From positions 62,001 through 126,000 of the forward strand of contig CAVVBC010000003.1 of assembly GCA_963746325.1 (NCBI GenBank): DNA of 64,000 nucleotides, given 5' to 3'. Shown here piece after piece: positions 48,880 to 59,779 of this stretch. Every line of letters starts with the position of its first letter. The stretch's first letter is position 1. The notes under the pieces were generated by a model, which saw only the letters and a list, made by a program, of their open reading frames with translations, did no database searches and was not told the origin of the DNA. This DNA comes from RPQJ01 sp963746325 (GTDB lineage: Bacteria > Pseudomonadota > Gammaproteobacteria > Steroidobacterales > Steroidobacteraceae). Position numbers and translations under genes: made by a program.

Positions 48880-49347
48880 ATGCCGATGGGCGGGCTCTAT
48901 TACGAGCAGTTCAGCGTGGGCCAGCGGTTCGAGCATGTGCTGCGACGCACGGTCACCGAGGCCGACAACCTCATCTTCAGTGCGCTCACGCACAATCCTG
49001 CGGCGCTGCACCTCGACGAAGAGGCCATGAAGGCCTCCGAGTTCGGCACACGCATCGTCAACAGCTGCTTCACCCTCAGCCTGATGGTTGGCGTCTCGGT
49101 CGCGGACACCACGCTGGGCACCACCGTGGCCAACCTGGGCTGGGACGAAGTGCGCTTTCCCAAGCCAGTCTTCATCGGCGACACGTTGCGCACCGAATCG
49201 ATCGTCCACGAGATGCGTGCGAGCAAGTCGCGGCCCGACGCCGGCATCGTCACGTTCGTGCACCGCTGCTTCAACCAGCACGGAGTCGAAGTCGCGGTGT
49301 GCAAGCGCATGGCGCTGATGAAGAAACTGCCACAGGCGGCCGCGTGA
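48880..49347 (+). CDS. MaoC-like (R)-specific acyl-CoA hydratase
   Basis: A 155-residue single hot-dog-domain hydratase. It shows TVTEADNLIFSALTHNPAAL near residues 24-43, with the NPxxLH-type catalytic segment (Asn-Pro, His44), and the FIGDTLRTESIVHEMRASKS strand. ATG 48880 follows GGGAGAACGG. In this operon it probably hydrates 3-methylglutaconyl-CoA to 3-hydroxy-3-methylglutaryl-CoA in place of a crotonase-type LiuC. That is inferred from gene order shared with the mycobacterial fadE19 locus. The stop overlaps the next start (TGATG). Confidence 0.86.
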   Translation: MPMGGLYYEQFSVGQRFEHVLRRTVTEADNLIFSALTHNPAALHLDEEAMKASEFGTRIVNSCFTLSLMVGVSVADTTLGTTVANLGWDEVRFPKPVFIGDTLRTESIVHEMRASKSRPDAGIVTFVHRCFNQHGVEVAVCKRMALMKKLPQAAA

Positions 49348-50204
49348 TGCGTTCATTGCTGTTCGTGCCAGGCGATCGCCCCGAGCGATTCCCGAAGGCC
49401 CTGGCCGCCGGGGCCGAGGCCATCATCGTCGACCTCGAGGACTCCGTGACACCCGCGACGCGACCGCAGGCGCGTCGCAACGCGGCGGCCTGCCTGCGCG
49501 ATACGGAGCGCAGCCGGCCGGTGTGGGTGCGGATCAACCCGGTCCAGACCAACGACGCGTTGCCTGATCTTGCCGCGATTGCCGCGGCGCGGCCCGACGG
49601 CATCCTGTTGCCCAAGGCGCGCACAGGCGCCGACCTGGTCCGCCTCGATCACTGGCTCGAAGCGCTGGAGGCCCAGCACGGCCTTGCGCAGGGCTCGATC
49701 AAAGTGATCGCCCTGATCACCGAAACGGCACAGGCCATGTTGAGCGCGTCGACCTTCATGCAGCCACCGGCGCGCGTCGTCGGTTACACCTGGGGCGCCG
49801 AAGACCTGGCCGCCGCCGTGGGCGCCTCGGCCAATCGCAGCGCCGACGGCGAGTTCGAAGACACGTTCCGCCTGGCCCGCGCCCAGTGCCTGTTGGCGGC
49901 CGCGGCGGCCGGCATCAGCGCCTACGACACGACGGACACCGAGTTCAAGGACACCGCCGCCGTCGAACGACGCGCGCAGGCTGCCCGCCGCGACGGCTTC
50001 GTCGGCAAGCTCGCGATCCATCCCGCGCAACTGGCGCCCATTCATGCCGCGTTCGCACCCACGGCCGCTGAAATCACGTGGGCACGCAAGGTGCTCGAAT
50101 TGATGTCCGGTGCCGCAGGCGCCGTCGCGCTCGACGGCCGCATGATCGATCGGCCGCACGTGCAGCAGGCCGAGCGTATCCTGGCCGCGCTCGAACGCCG
50201 CTGA
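49347..50204 (+). CDS. CitE-like (HpcH/HpaI family) beta-hydroxyacyl-CoA lyase
   Basis: A 285-residue TIM-barrel lyase. MRSLLFVPGDRPERFPKALA, IIVDLEDSVTPATRPQARR (metal and substrate residues Asp and Glu), VRINPVQTNDALPDL and GYTWGAEDLAAAVGASANR are family motifs, with KLAIHPAQLAPIHAAFAP in the last third. It lacks partner citrate lyase genes, so it is a stand-alone lyase, as for citramalyl-CoA, malyl-CoA or (R)-HMG-CoA. Between MaoC and the carboxylase genes, cleavage of HMG-CoA to acetoacetate and acetyl-CoA is the most likely role, with citramalyl-CoA as the main alternative. Confidence 0.85.
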   Translation: MRSLLFVPGDRPERFPKALAAGAEAIIVDLEDSVTPATRPQARRNAAACLRDTERSRPVWVRINPVQTNDALPDLAAIAAARPDGILLPKARTGADLVRLDHWLEALEAQHGLAQGSIKVIALITETAQAMLSASTFMQPPARVVGYTWGAEDLAAAVGASANRSADGEFEDTFRLARAQCLLAAAAAGISAYDTTDTEFKDTAAVERRAQAARRDGFVGKLAIHPAQLAPIHAAFAPTAAEITWARKVLELMSGAAGAVALDGRMIDRPHVQQAERILAALERR

Positions 50205-50232
50205 CATCGCTCGCCCACGGAGAACGACAAGC

Positions 50233-51840
50233 ATGAGCGTCCTGCAATCCCGCATCGACCGTCACGGCGCGGAGTTCACGGCCAACGAGGCAGTCAACCG
50301 GGCACTCGCGCAAGACCTGCGTGAGCTCGCGCTCAAGGTGCGCGGCGGCGGCTCGGCTGCAGCCCGTGCGCAGCACGAGAGCCGTGACAAGCTGCTGGTG
50401 CGCGACCGCATCGATCGCCTGCTCGATCCGGGTACGCCGTTCCTCGAGATCGGCCAGCTGGCAGGGCACAACCTGTACGACGACTGGCTGCCGAGCGGCG
50501 GGGTCGTTGCGGGGATCGGTCGCGTCGCCGGACTCGAGTGCGTCATCGTCGGCAACGACGCGACGGTAAAGGGCGGCACGTATTATCCGATCACGGTGCG
50601 CAAGCACCTGCGGGCGCAGGACGTGGCGCTCGAGAACCGCTTGCCCTGCATCTACCTCGTCGATTCGGGCGGCGCGTTCCTGCCGCGGCAGGACGACGTG
50701 TTCCCCGACCGCGAGCACTTCGGCCGCATCTTCTATAACCAGGCACAGATGTCGGCCCGGGGCATTCCGCAGCTCGCGGTGGTCATGGGTTCGTGCACGG
50801 CAGGCGGCGCCTACGTCCCTGCCATGTGCGACGAAGCGATCATCGTGCGCGAGCAGGGCACGATCTTCCTCGGCGGCCCGCCGCTGGTGCAGGCGGCGAC
50901 CGGCGAAGTCGTGGATGCCGAGACGCTCGGCGGCGGCGACGTGCACGCCCGGCAATCCGGCGTGGTCGACTACCTGGCCGACAACGACGCGCATGCGTTG
51001 TGGCTGGCGCGACGCCTGGTCGGCAACCTGAATCGCACCGGCTCGAAGCCACCGCCCGAACCCGCCCGCGCGCCGCAGTACGCGGCCGACGAACTGTACG
51101 GCGTGATTCCCCGCGACACGCGCCATCCCTACGACGTGCGCGAGGTCATCGCGCGGCTGGTCGATGCCTCCGAGTTCGATGAATTCAAGGAGCTCTACGG
51201 GACCACTCTGGTTTGTGGCTTCGCCCGCATCGCCGGCTATCCAGTCGGCATCGTTGCCAACAACGGTGTCCTGTTCTCCGAGGCCGCGCTCAAGGGCGCG
51301 CACTTCATCGAGCTCTGCAATCGCCGACGTATACCGCTCGTGTTCCTGCAGAACATCACCGGCTTCATGGTCGGCAGGAAGTACGAGGCCGGCGGCATCG
51401 CCCGCGACGGCGCCAAGATGGTGACGGCGGTGGCATGCGCCTCGGTGCCGAAATTCACCGTGATCATCGGCGGCTCGTTCGGCGCCGGCAATTACGCGAT
51501 GTGCGGCCGCGCGTACGGCGGCCGCTTCCTGTGGACGTGGCCCAACTCGCGCATCTCCGTGATGGGCGGCGAACAGGCAGCCACCGTGCTCGCCATCGTC
51601 AAGCGCGAAGGGCTCACCCGCCGCGGCGAGCAGTGGGCCGCGGCGGACGAACGAACGTTCCGTGATGAAATCCGCAGCCAGTACGAAACGCAGGGTCATC
51701 CGCTGTACGCCAGCGCGCGACTCTGGGACGACGGCGTGATCGACCCGGCCGACACCCGCGACGTGCTTGCGCTCGCGCTCGCTGCCGCGACCTGCCGGCC
51801 CGACGAAGGCGAGACCCCATTCGGCATTTTCAGGATGTGA
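50233..51840 (+). CDS. liuB: Methylcrotonyl-CoA carboxylase beta (carboxyltransferase) subunit
   Basis: An intact 535-residue carboxyltransferase. GRVAGLECVIVGNDATVKGG, PCIYLVDSGGAFLPRQDDVF, GSCTAGGAYVPAMCDEAIIV and LFLQNITGFMVGRKYEAGGI-like residues (FLQNITGFMVGRKYEAGGIA) form the two crotonase-fold halves, and TVIIGGSFGAGNYAMCGRAY is diagnostic of MCC over propionyl- or geranyl-CoA carboxylases. It transfers CO2 from biotin to 3-methylcrotonyl-CoA. The alpha subunit follows after 8 bases. Confidence 0.95.
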   Translation: MSVLQSRIDRHGAEFTANEAVNRALAQDLRELALKVRGGGSAAARAQHESRDKLLVRDRIDRLLDPGTPFLEIGQLAGHNLYDDWLPSGGVVAGIGRVAGLECVIVGNDATVKGGTYYPITVRKHLRAQDVALENRLPCIYLVDSGGAFLPRQDDVFPDREHFGRIFYNQAQMSARGIPQLAVVMGSCTAGGAYVPAMCDEAIIVREQGTIFLGGPPLVQAATGEVVDAETLGGGDVHARQSGVVDYLADNDAHALWLARRLVGNLNRTGSKPPPEPARAPQYAADELYGVIPRDTRHPYDVREVIARLVDASEFDEFKELYGTTLVCGFARIAGYPVGIVANNGVLFSEAALKGAHFIELCNRRRIPLVFLQNITGFMVGRKYEAGGIARDGAKMVTAVACASVPKFTVIIGGSFGAGNYAMCGRAYGGRFLWTWPNSRISVMGGEQAATVLAIVKREGLTRRGEQWAAADERTFRDEIRSQYETQGHPLYASARLWDDGVIDPADTRDVLALALAAATCRPDEGETPFGIFRM

Positions 51841-51848
51841 GACCCGCC

Positions 51849-53871
<2,023 letters not shown>

Positions 53872-53983
53872 CTGCGGCAAACACCAACCTTGGAATGAGT
53901 CTCTTTTGCTAGACTTCGCGCCGACTCGCTGCCCTGCAACATAACTACCGGCAGCGAAAACAGGCGATTTACGCGGAGGCGGG

Positions 53984-54616
53984 ATGGTATTCGACGGGGC
54001 CGTATTCGAGGCCCGCGAAATCAATGCATGGCGCGGAGACCGGCACATCCTGCGGGACGTGTCTTTCACCGTCCGCCCCGGCGAGTTCCTGAAGGTCACT
54101 GGACCCAACGGCGTTGGCAAGACCACGCTGCTGCGCGTGATCTGCGGCCTGCTGCCGGCCGAGTCAGGCGACCTGCTGTGGCGCGGCCGCTCCATCCGGG
54201 GCCGGCGCGATGAATTCAATTTTGAGCTGGGTCATCTCGGGCACCTGAACTCGCTCAAGGGCGATCTCACGGCGCGCGAGAACCTCAAGTACCTGGCCGG
54301 CCTGCGTACCTCGCTCACGCCAGCGTCGATCGACGCGACACTCGACCGGGTCGGCATTCTTTCGCGCGGCGACCTGCCCGCGCGTTCGTTGTCGGCCGGG
54401 CAGAAACGCCGCCTGGCGCTGGCCCGCCTGCTGCTCGCCGATGCCGCGCTCTGGATCCTGGACGAGCCGGTGACCAACCTCGACACGGCCGGCATCCAGC
54501 TGGTCGAGGACCTGATCGTGCAGCACGTGGAGCAGGGCGGCATGGCGATCGCGGCGGCCCACCAGCGGTTGCTCGACGACGCGTCGTGCCTGCGTCGCCT
54601 GGAGCTCGAACCATGA
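53984..54616 (+). CDS. ccmA: Heme ABC exporter ATP-binding protein CcmA
   Basis: A 210-residue ABC ATPase of cytochrome c maturation System I. Walker A GPNGVGKTT is at 40-48, the signature LSAGQKRR at about 137-144, Walker B LWILDEPVTNLD follows, and the H-loop is AAHQRL. Together with CcmB it releases the CcmE-heme complex from CcmC. It begins a nine-gene operon; its stop overlaps the ccmB start (ATGA). The 112 bases upstream (53872-53983) lie after the carboxylase stop and must hold the promoter; TTTTGC and TAGACT at 53906-53916 lack proper spacing. Confidence 0.95.
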   Translation: MVFDGAVFEAREINAWRGDRHILRDVSFTVRPGEFLKVTGPNGVGKTTLLRVICGLLPAESGDLLWRGRSIRGRRDEFNFELGHLGHLNSLKGDLTARENLKYLAGLRTSLTPASIDATLDRVGILSRGDLPARSLSAGQKRRLALARLLLADAALWILDEPVTNLDTAGIQLVEDLIVQHVEQGGMAIAAAHQRLLDDASCLRRLELEP

Positions 54617-55305
54617 ACGCCGTTCGCACGCCGACGCTTGCCGCAGTCAAGCTCGTCTTCCAGCGCGACATGACGCTGGCGTGGCGGCGCTGGGACGAGG
54701 TCACGCAGCCGCTCATTTTCTACGTGGTGGTCACCACCATGTTCCCGCTGGCCACCACGCCCGACCTGTCGGCGCTGCGTGAGATCGGGGGCGGTGTGGT
54801 CTGGGTGGCGGCACTGCTCGCCTCACTGCTGGCGCTCGAGGCCCTGTTCCGGGCGGACGTCGAGGACGGTACGACCGAGCAATGGGTGCTCTCAGGCCAG
54901 CCGCTCGGCTACCTGTTGCTGGCCAAAGTGGCCGCGCATTGGGTGCTGACGGGGCTGCCCCTCGTCATCATGTCGCCCATCGTCGGCACGGGTCTCGGGC
55001 TGCCGACCAGTGTCTGGGGCGTGCTCATGCTCTCGCTGCTGCTTGGCACGGGCACCTTGAGTATCCTTGGCGGCATCGGGGCCGCCCTGACCGTGGGCGT
55101 GCGCCGGGGCAGCGTGCTGCTTTCCCTGCTCGTGCTGCCCCTGGCGATGCCCCTGCTCATTTTTGGTGCCCGCGCCGTGGCGATGCAGATGGACGGGGAC
55201 TCCCCGGCCGGCCCGCTGCAGCTGCTGGCTGCGATCTTTTTCCTGGCGCTGAGCCTCGGACCGCTGGCGATGTCTGCGGCAATCCGTATCAGCGTCGAGA
55301 ATTGA
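54613..55305 (+). CDS. ccmB: Heme exporter membrane protein CcmB
   Basis: A 230-residue protein with six hydrophobic segments. LVFQRDMTLAWRRWDEVTQP then LIFYVVVTTMFPLATTPD at the N-terminus, and LLASLLALEALFRADVEDGT with EQWVLSGQPL, are typical CcmB. It is the membrane partner of CcmA. The ATG 54613 is used because it overlaps the ccmA stop; an in-frame ATG 27 bases upstream lies inside ccmA. 58 bases separate it from ccmC. Confidence 0.95.
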   Translation: MNAVRTPTLAAVKLVFQRDMTLAWRRWDEVTQPLIFYVVVTTMFPLATTPDLSALREIGGGVVWVAALLASLLALEALFRADVEDGTTEQWVLSGQPLGYLLLAKVAAHWVLTGLPLVIMSPIVGTGLGLPTSVWGVLMLSLLLGTGTLSILGGIGAALTVGVRRGSVLLSLLVLPLAMPLLIFGARAVAMQMDGDSPAGPLQLLAAIFFLALSLGPLAMSAAIRISVEN

Positions 55306-55363
55306 CAAGTATTTCACGCAACCGACTGAACGCAACGAACGCTGACCGGTCAAGAGGATCACC

Positions 55364-56092
55364 ATGTGGACCTGGTTCCATAAGCTCGCATCGCCACCCC
55401 ACGCCTACCGCATCCTGGGCAACCTCGCCCCATGGTTCGGCTGGGCGTCGCTCGCCCTGATCCTGCTCGCCAGCTGGTGGGGCCTGGTCAGGGCTCCGGC
55501 CGACTATCAGCAGGGTGATGGCTTCCGCATCCTGTATGTGCACGCGCCGAGCGCGTGGATGTCGATGTTCACCTACGTCGTCATGGCGGTCGCAGCGGGC
55601 GTCGGCCTGGTCTGGCGCATCAAGCTGGCCCATGCCGCCGCGGCAGCCTGCGCACCGATCGGCGCCTCGTTCACGTTCCTGGCCCTGGCCACCGGCTCCA
55701 TCTGGGGCAAGCCCATGTGGGGCACCTGGTGGGTCTGGGATGCGCGGCTCACGTCCGAACTGCTGCTGCTGTTCCTGTATCTCGGCTACATGGCGCTGCG
55801 CGCGTCGTTCGACGATCCGCAGCGGGCTGACCGGGCCAGCGCGGTGCTCGCCCTGGTGGGCGTCATCAACGTGCCGATCATTCACTACTCGGTGGATTGG
55901 TGGACTACGCTGCACCAGCCGGCAAGTGTGACCAAGCTCGACAAGCCATCGATCCAGATTGCGATGCTGATCCCGCTGTTCATCATGATCGCCGGTTTCC
56001 AGCTGTATTTCGGCTGGGCCGTGTCGCGCCGCCTGCGCGGCGAGATACTGCGCCGCGAGCGCAACGCCACCTGGCTCAAAGAAGCGAGCTGA
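55364..56092 (+). CDS. ccmC: Heme delivery protein CcmC
   Basis: A 242-residue membrane protein of the heme-handling family. The tryptophan-rich motif KPMWGTWWVWDARLTSELLL is intact, and conserved histidines flank it (YVHAPSAWM upstream; IHYSVDWWTTLHQ downstream). CcmC attaches heme to CcmE with the help of CcmD. The start ATG 55364 follows AGAGGATC. ccmD begins four bases after the stop. Confidence 0.95.
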   Translation: MWTWFHKLASPPHAYRILGNLAPWFGWASLALILLASWWGLVRAPADYQQGDGFRILYVHAPSAWMSMFTYVVMAVAAGVGLVWRIKLAHAAAAACAPIGASFTFLALATGSIWGKPMWGTWWVWDARLTSELLLLFLYLGYMALRASFDDPQRADRASAVLALVGVINVPIIHYSVDWWTTLHQPASVTKLDKPSIQIAMLIPLFIMIAGFQLYFGWAVSRRLRGEILRRERNATWLKEAS

Positions 56093-56095
56093 TTC

Positions 56096-56269
56096 ATGGA
56101 CTTACAAAGCTTTTTTCACATGGGGGGTTACGCGCAGTACGTGTGGCCCGCCTACGGCCTGACTGCCCTGGTCCTGGTCTGGAACTGGTGGTCAGCACGC
56201 CGCTCGGAGACCGAAGCCCAGACTGCCGCCCAGCGGCGTAACGAACTTGCCCGGGAGAGATCCACATGA
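56096..56269 (+). CDS. ccmD: Heme exporter protein CcmD
   Basis: A 57-residue single-span protein. MDLQSFFHMGGYAQYVWPAY and GLTALVLVWNWWSARRSETE give the CcmD pattern: the MGGYxxYVWPAYG motif, one membrane span and a charged C-terminal tail (RRNELARERST). It holds the CcmC-CcmE-heme complex together. It is short and easily missed; its start lies four bases after ccmC, and its TGA shares ATGA with the ccmE start. Confidence 0.93.
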   Translation: MDLQSFFHMGGYAQYVWPAYGLTALVLVWNWWSARRSETEAQTAAQRRNELARERST

Positions 56270-56814
56270 CACCGCGTCAGAAACGCATGGTTACCGTCGT
56301 CGCCATTCTTGCAGGCGTGGGTATCGCCACCTCGTTCGCCCTCAAGTCGTTCAACCAGAACCTGCTCTATTACTACAGCCCGAGCCAGGTGCACGCAGGC
56401 GAGGCCCCTGAGTCCCGCGCCATCCGCGTCGGCGGCCTGGTAGAAAACGGCAGCGTGCAGCGTGCGCCCGGCAGCCTCGAGGTGACCTTTACTCTCACCG
56501 ACTACCAGCAGACCGTGCCGGTCAGCTACACGGGCGTCCTCCCGGACCTGTTCCGCGAGGGCCAGGGCGTCATTGCCCGCGGCAAAATGGACGGCAATCG
56601 CTTCGTCGCGGAAGAAGTGCTGGCCAAGCACGACGAAAACTACATGCCGCCGGAAGTGGCGGACAGCCTCAAGCCGCACATGGATGCGGCCAATTCCGCC
56701 AGCGGTGCGCCTGGCGCGCCGCAGCCGCGGCCACGCCGGCCCCGGGCAGCACCTGATCTGATCACGTACCACCGCACGCAGCACGTCCTGGAGCAACCTA
56801 CGCATGGTCGTTGA
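56266..56814 (+). CDS. ccmE: Periplasmic heme chaperone CcmE
   Basis: A 182-residue reading. An N-terminal anchor (KRMVTVVAILAGVGIATSFA) precedes an OB-fold domain. The heme-binding His122 and Tyr126 lie in LAKHDENYMPPEV. The reading runs eleven bases into ccmF, and its last 35 residues (PRPRRPRAAP...) are unlike the family. A one-base change near 56719 would end it as AAATPAPGST at TGA 56754-56756, a normal CcmE tail. The true C-terminus is therefore uncertain. Confidence 0.93.
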   Translation: MTPRQKRMVTVVAILAGVGIATSFALKSFNQNLLYYYSPSQVHAGEAPESRAIRVGGLVENGSVQRAPGSLEVTFTLTDYQQTVPVSYTGVLPDLFREGQGVIARGKMDGNRFVAEEVLAKHDENYMPPEVADSLKPHMDAANSASGAPGAPQPRPRRPRAAPDLITYHRTQHVLEQPTHGR

Positions 56815-58763
56815 ACTTGGTTTGTTCGCGCTGATCCTTGCGCTGATGCTGTCGTGCGCGCAGGCGTTCTTCGGCCTGGCCGGGGCACATTACGGCAATC
56901 GTCGCTGGATGGCGGCAGCGCGGCCCGCAGTCGCCGGACAGTTCGTCTTCGTCGCCCTGTCGTTCGCCGTGCTGGCGTACGCGTTCTACGTGCACGATTT
57001 CTCGGTCCTGTACGTCGCCAACAACTCGAACTCGGCGCTGCCCACGCTTTACCGCTTCTCGGCCGTGTGGGGCGCGCACGAAGGTTCGTTGCTGCTCTGG
57101 GCGCTGTCGCTCTCCGACGTGGTCGATCGCGGTGGCCTTCTTCAGCAAGAACCTGCCGGACTCGTTCGCCGCTCGCGTGCTCGGCGTGCTGGGCGTCGTC
57201 AGCGTGGGTTTCCAGGCGTTCGTGCTGTTCACGTCCAACCCGTTCGAGCGCCTGATTCCCGCAGCGGCCGACGGCCAGGACCTCAATCCGCTGCTGCAGG
57301 ACTTCGCGCTCGCCGTGCATCCGCCGATGCTCTACATGGGCTACGTCGGTTTCTCCGTGGCCTTCGCTTTCGCAGTGGCGGCCCTGCTCGAAGGCAAGCT
57401 CGACGAGAAGTGGGCGCGCTGGACACGGCCGTGGACGACGCTCGCCTGGATCATGCTGACCTGCGGCATCGCGCTCGGCAGCTGGTGGGCCTATTACGAA
57501 CTCGGCTGGGGCGGCTGGTGGTTCTGGGACCCGGTCGAGAACGCCTCGTTCATGCCGTGGCTGGTCGGCACCGCGCTGATCCATTCGCTTGCGGTCACCG
57601 AGAAGCGCGGCATGTTCAAGAGCTGGACGCTGCTGCTCTCGATCATCGCGTTCTCGCTGAGCCTGCTCGGCACGTTCCTGGTGCGCTCGGGCGTGCTCGT
57701 CTCGGTGCATGCCTTCGCCAGCGACCCGGGCCGTGGCCTCTTCATCCTCGCATTCCTCGCGCTGTGCGTCGGCGGCTCGCTCGCGCTGTACTGGTGGCGC
57801 GCTCCCGAACTGCGCACGAACGGCGGCTTCGATGGCCCGTCGCGCGAGTCGTTCCTGCTCTTCAACAACATGCTGCTGATGGTCACGACGGCGCTGATCC
57901 TGATCGGCACGTTGTACCCGCTGTTCCTCGATGCGCTCAACATGGGCAAGATCTCGGTGGGCCCGCCGTACTTCAACCTCGTGTTCCTGATTCCGACGTT
58001 GCCGCTGATGGCGCTGCTCGCGATCGGCATGCACACCACCTGGAAGCATTCGAAGCTCGAGGAAAAGCGCAAGGCACTGCTCACGATGCTGGCGGTCTCG
58101 GTCGTCGCGGGCGTCGCCGTGCCGATCTTTGCGTACGGCGGCTTCAACCTGATGGCGTCCGTGGGCCTCACCGCGGCGTTCTGGGTGATCCTGTCCGCCC
58201 TCTATGACCCGATCCAGCGCTTGCGCAAGGGCCAGTCGCTGTCGCGCGGCGTGCTCGGCATGACCGTGGCGCACCTGGGCGTGGCGATGTTCTGCATCGG
58301 CGTCACCGTCGTGCAGAGCTACCGCATCGAGAAGGACGTCGCGCTGAAGCCGGGGGAGTCGTACGAGCTGCACGGCTACAAGTTCGCCTTCGACAGCCTC
58401 TCCCAGGTCGCCGGGCCCAACTACGACGCGGTGCAGGCGCACTTCACCGTGTTCGATGGCGACAAGGAAATCGCCAAGCTGCACCCGCAGAAGCGCATGT
58501 ACCGCGTGCGGACGATGCCGATGTCGGAGGCGGGCATCGAGGTCGACTGGAATCGCGACCTGTTCGTCGCCATGGGCGACGACCTGGGCGAGGGCGCGTG
58601 GAGCCTGCGCATGCAGTACAAGCCCATGGTTCGCTTCATCTGGTTCGGCGCGCTGGTCATGGCCATCGGCGGGTTCATCGCGATCACGGATCGTCGGTAC
58701 CGCACGAAGAAGGCCGAGGCCGACGTCAAGCTCGGCGCGGGCCAAGCGGCGAAATCCTCCTGA
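56804..58763 (+). CDS. ccmF: Heme lyase subunit CcmF, one frameshift
   Basis: A large membrane protein, 652 residues after correction, with many spans. NNSNSALPTLYRFSAVWGAH and EGSLLLWAL lead to a frame break near 57117 (CTCTCCGACGTGG); removing one G gives LSTWSIAVAFFSKNLPD. The WWD motif GWGGWWFWDPVENASFMPWL and the P-His regions (DFALAVHPPMLYMGYVGFS; THHTTWK-like MHTTWKHSK) are present. CcmF with CcmH ligates heme to apocytochrome c. 18 bases separate it from ccmG. Confidence 0.94.
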
Positions 58764-58781
58764 GATCGCAGGGAATCCGCC

Positions 58782-59327
58782 ATGCTCAAGTTTGGTCTAC
58801 CCCTTGGATTGTTCGGGCTGCTGTTCGCGTTCCTGCTCGTGGGGCTGTTCCGCGATCCGTCGTACGTGCCGTCGCCGTTGATCGGCAAGCAGGCGCCCGA
58901 GTTCACGTTGCCCAGCCTGCAGGACGCGAACTATCCGGTCGCTTCGAAAGAACTGCTCGGCCGGCCGTGGGTGCTGAACGTGTGGGGCACCTGGTGCGCC
59001 GGCTGCCGCGAGGAGCACGACACGCTGCTCGCCATCGCCCAGACCAACGTGGTGCCGATGATCGGCCTCAACTGGAAGGACGACAGCGCGGCGGCCCAGC
59101 AGTGGCTGCGGACGCTCGGCAACCCGTATTCGGTCGTCGCATCGGATCCGGAGGGACGGGTGGCGATCGACTGGGGCGTCTACGGCGCGCCGGAGACGTT
59201 CCTGATCGGGCCCGACGGCAAGGTGCTGTTCAAGCACATCGCGCCGATGACGATGGAAGTGTGGACCAAGGAATTCCTGCCGCGCATCCAGGCTGCCAGC
59301 ACCGGCACCGCACCAGCCAAGGGTTAA
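58782..59327 (+). CDS. ccmG: Thiol:disulfide interchange protein CcmG/DsbE
   Basis: A 181-residue membrane-anchored thioredoxin. The N-terminal anchor LGLFGLLFAFLLVGLF precedes APEFTLPSLQD. The active site is Cys72-Ala-Gly-Cys75 in VWGTWCAGCREEH; the cis-proline lies in YGAPETFLIG. It keeps the apocytochrome CXXCH cysteines reduced for heme ligation. Intact frame, tightly packed between ccmF and ccmH. Confidence 0.95.
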   Translation: MLKFGLPLGLFGLLFAFLLVGLFRDPSYVPSPLIGKQAPEFTLPSLQDANYPVASKELLGRPWVLNVWGTWCAGCREEHDTLLAIAQTNVVPMIGLNWKDDSAAAQQWLRTLGNPYSVVASDPEGRVAIDWGVYGAPETFLIGPDGKVLFKHIAPMTMEVWTKEFLPRIQAASTGTAPAKG

Positions 59328-59331
59328 AGAC

Positions 59332-59779
59332 ATGTTGCTGCACACGCCACGCTTTCTGCGTTCGCTTTGCCTTGCGCTGCTGCTGGGCGACGGCCGTGCC
59401 GGCCATCGCCATCGACTACGAAAAGGCGTTCGACGATCCCGCGATGCAGGCGCGGTACGAGCACATCAATCGCGAGTTGCGCTGTCTCGTCTGCCAGAAC
59501 CAGACGATCGCCGATTCGAACGCCACGCTGGCACAGGACCTGCGGCGCGAAGTTCGCGAGATGCTGGTCGCCGGCAAGTCGGACGACGAGATCCGCACGT
59601 TCATGATCGAACGCTACGGCGATTTCGTGCTGTACCGTCCGCGCATGACGATGGGCAATTTCGTGCTCTGGGCGGCGCCGGTGCTGCTGTTGCTCCTTGG
59701 TACTTTCGTGGGCATTCGAGTCATCCGCAAGCAGACCGCGCAGATGAAGGATGAAGGCCCGGAGGCTGGTCAATCGTGA
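59332..59779 (+). CDS. ccmH: Cytochrome c maturation protein CcmH, one frameshift
   Basis: A 148-residue protein after correction. The signal peptide is broken near 59390 (CTGCTGGGCGACG); removing one G gives LCLALLLATAVPAIAIDYEK. The redox motif LRCLVCQNQ lies in INRELRCLVCQNQTIADSNA, and LVAGKSDDEIRTFMIERYGD, then a C-terminal membrane span (FVLWAAPVLLLLLGTFVGI), complete the family. The stop overlaps the ccmI start (TGATG). Confidence 0.94.
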
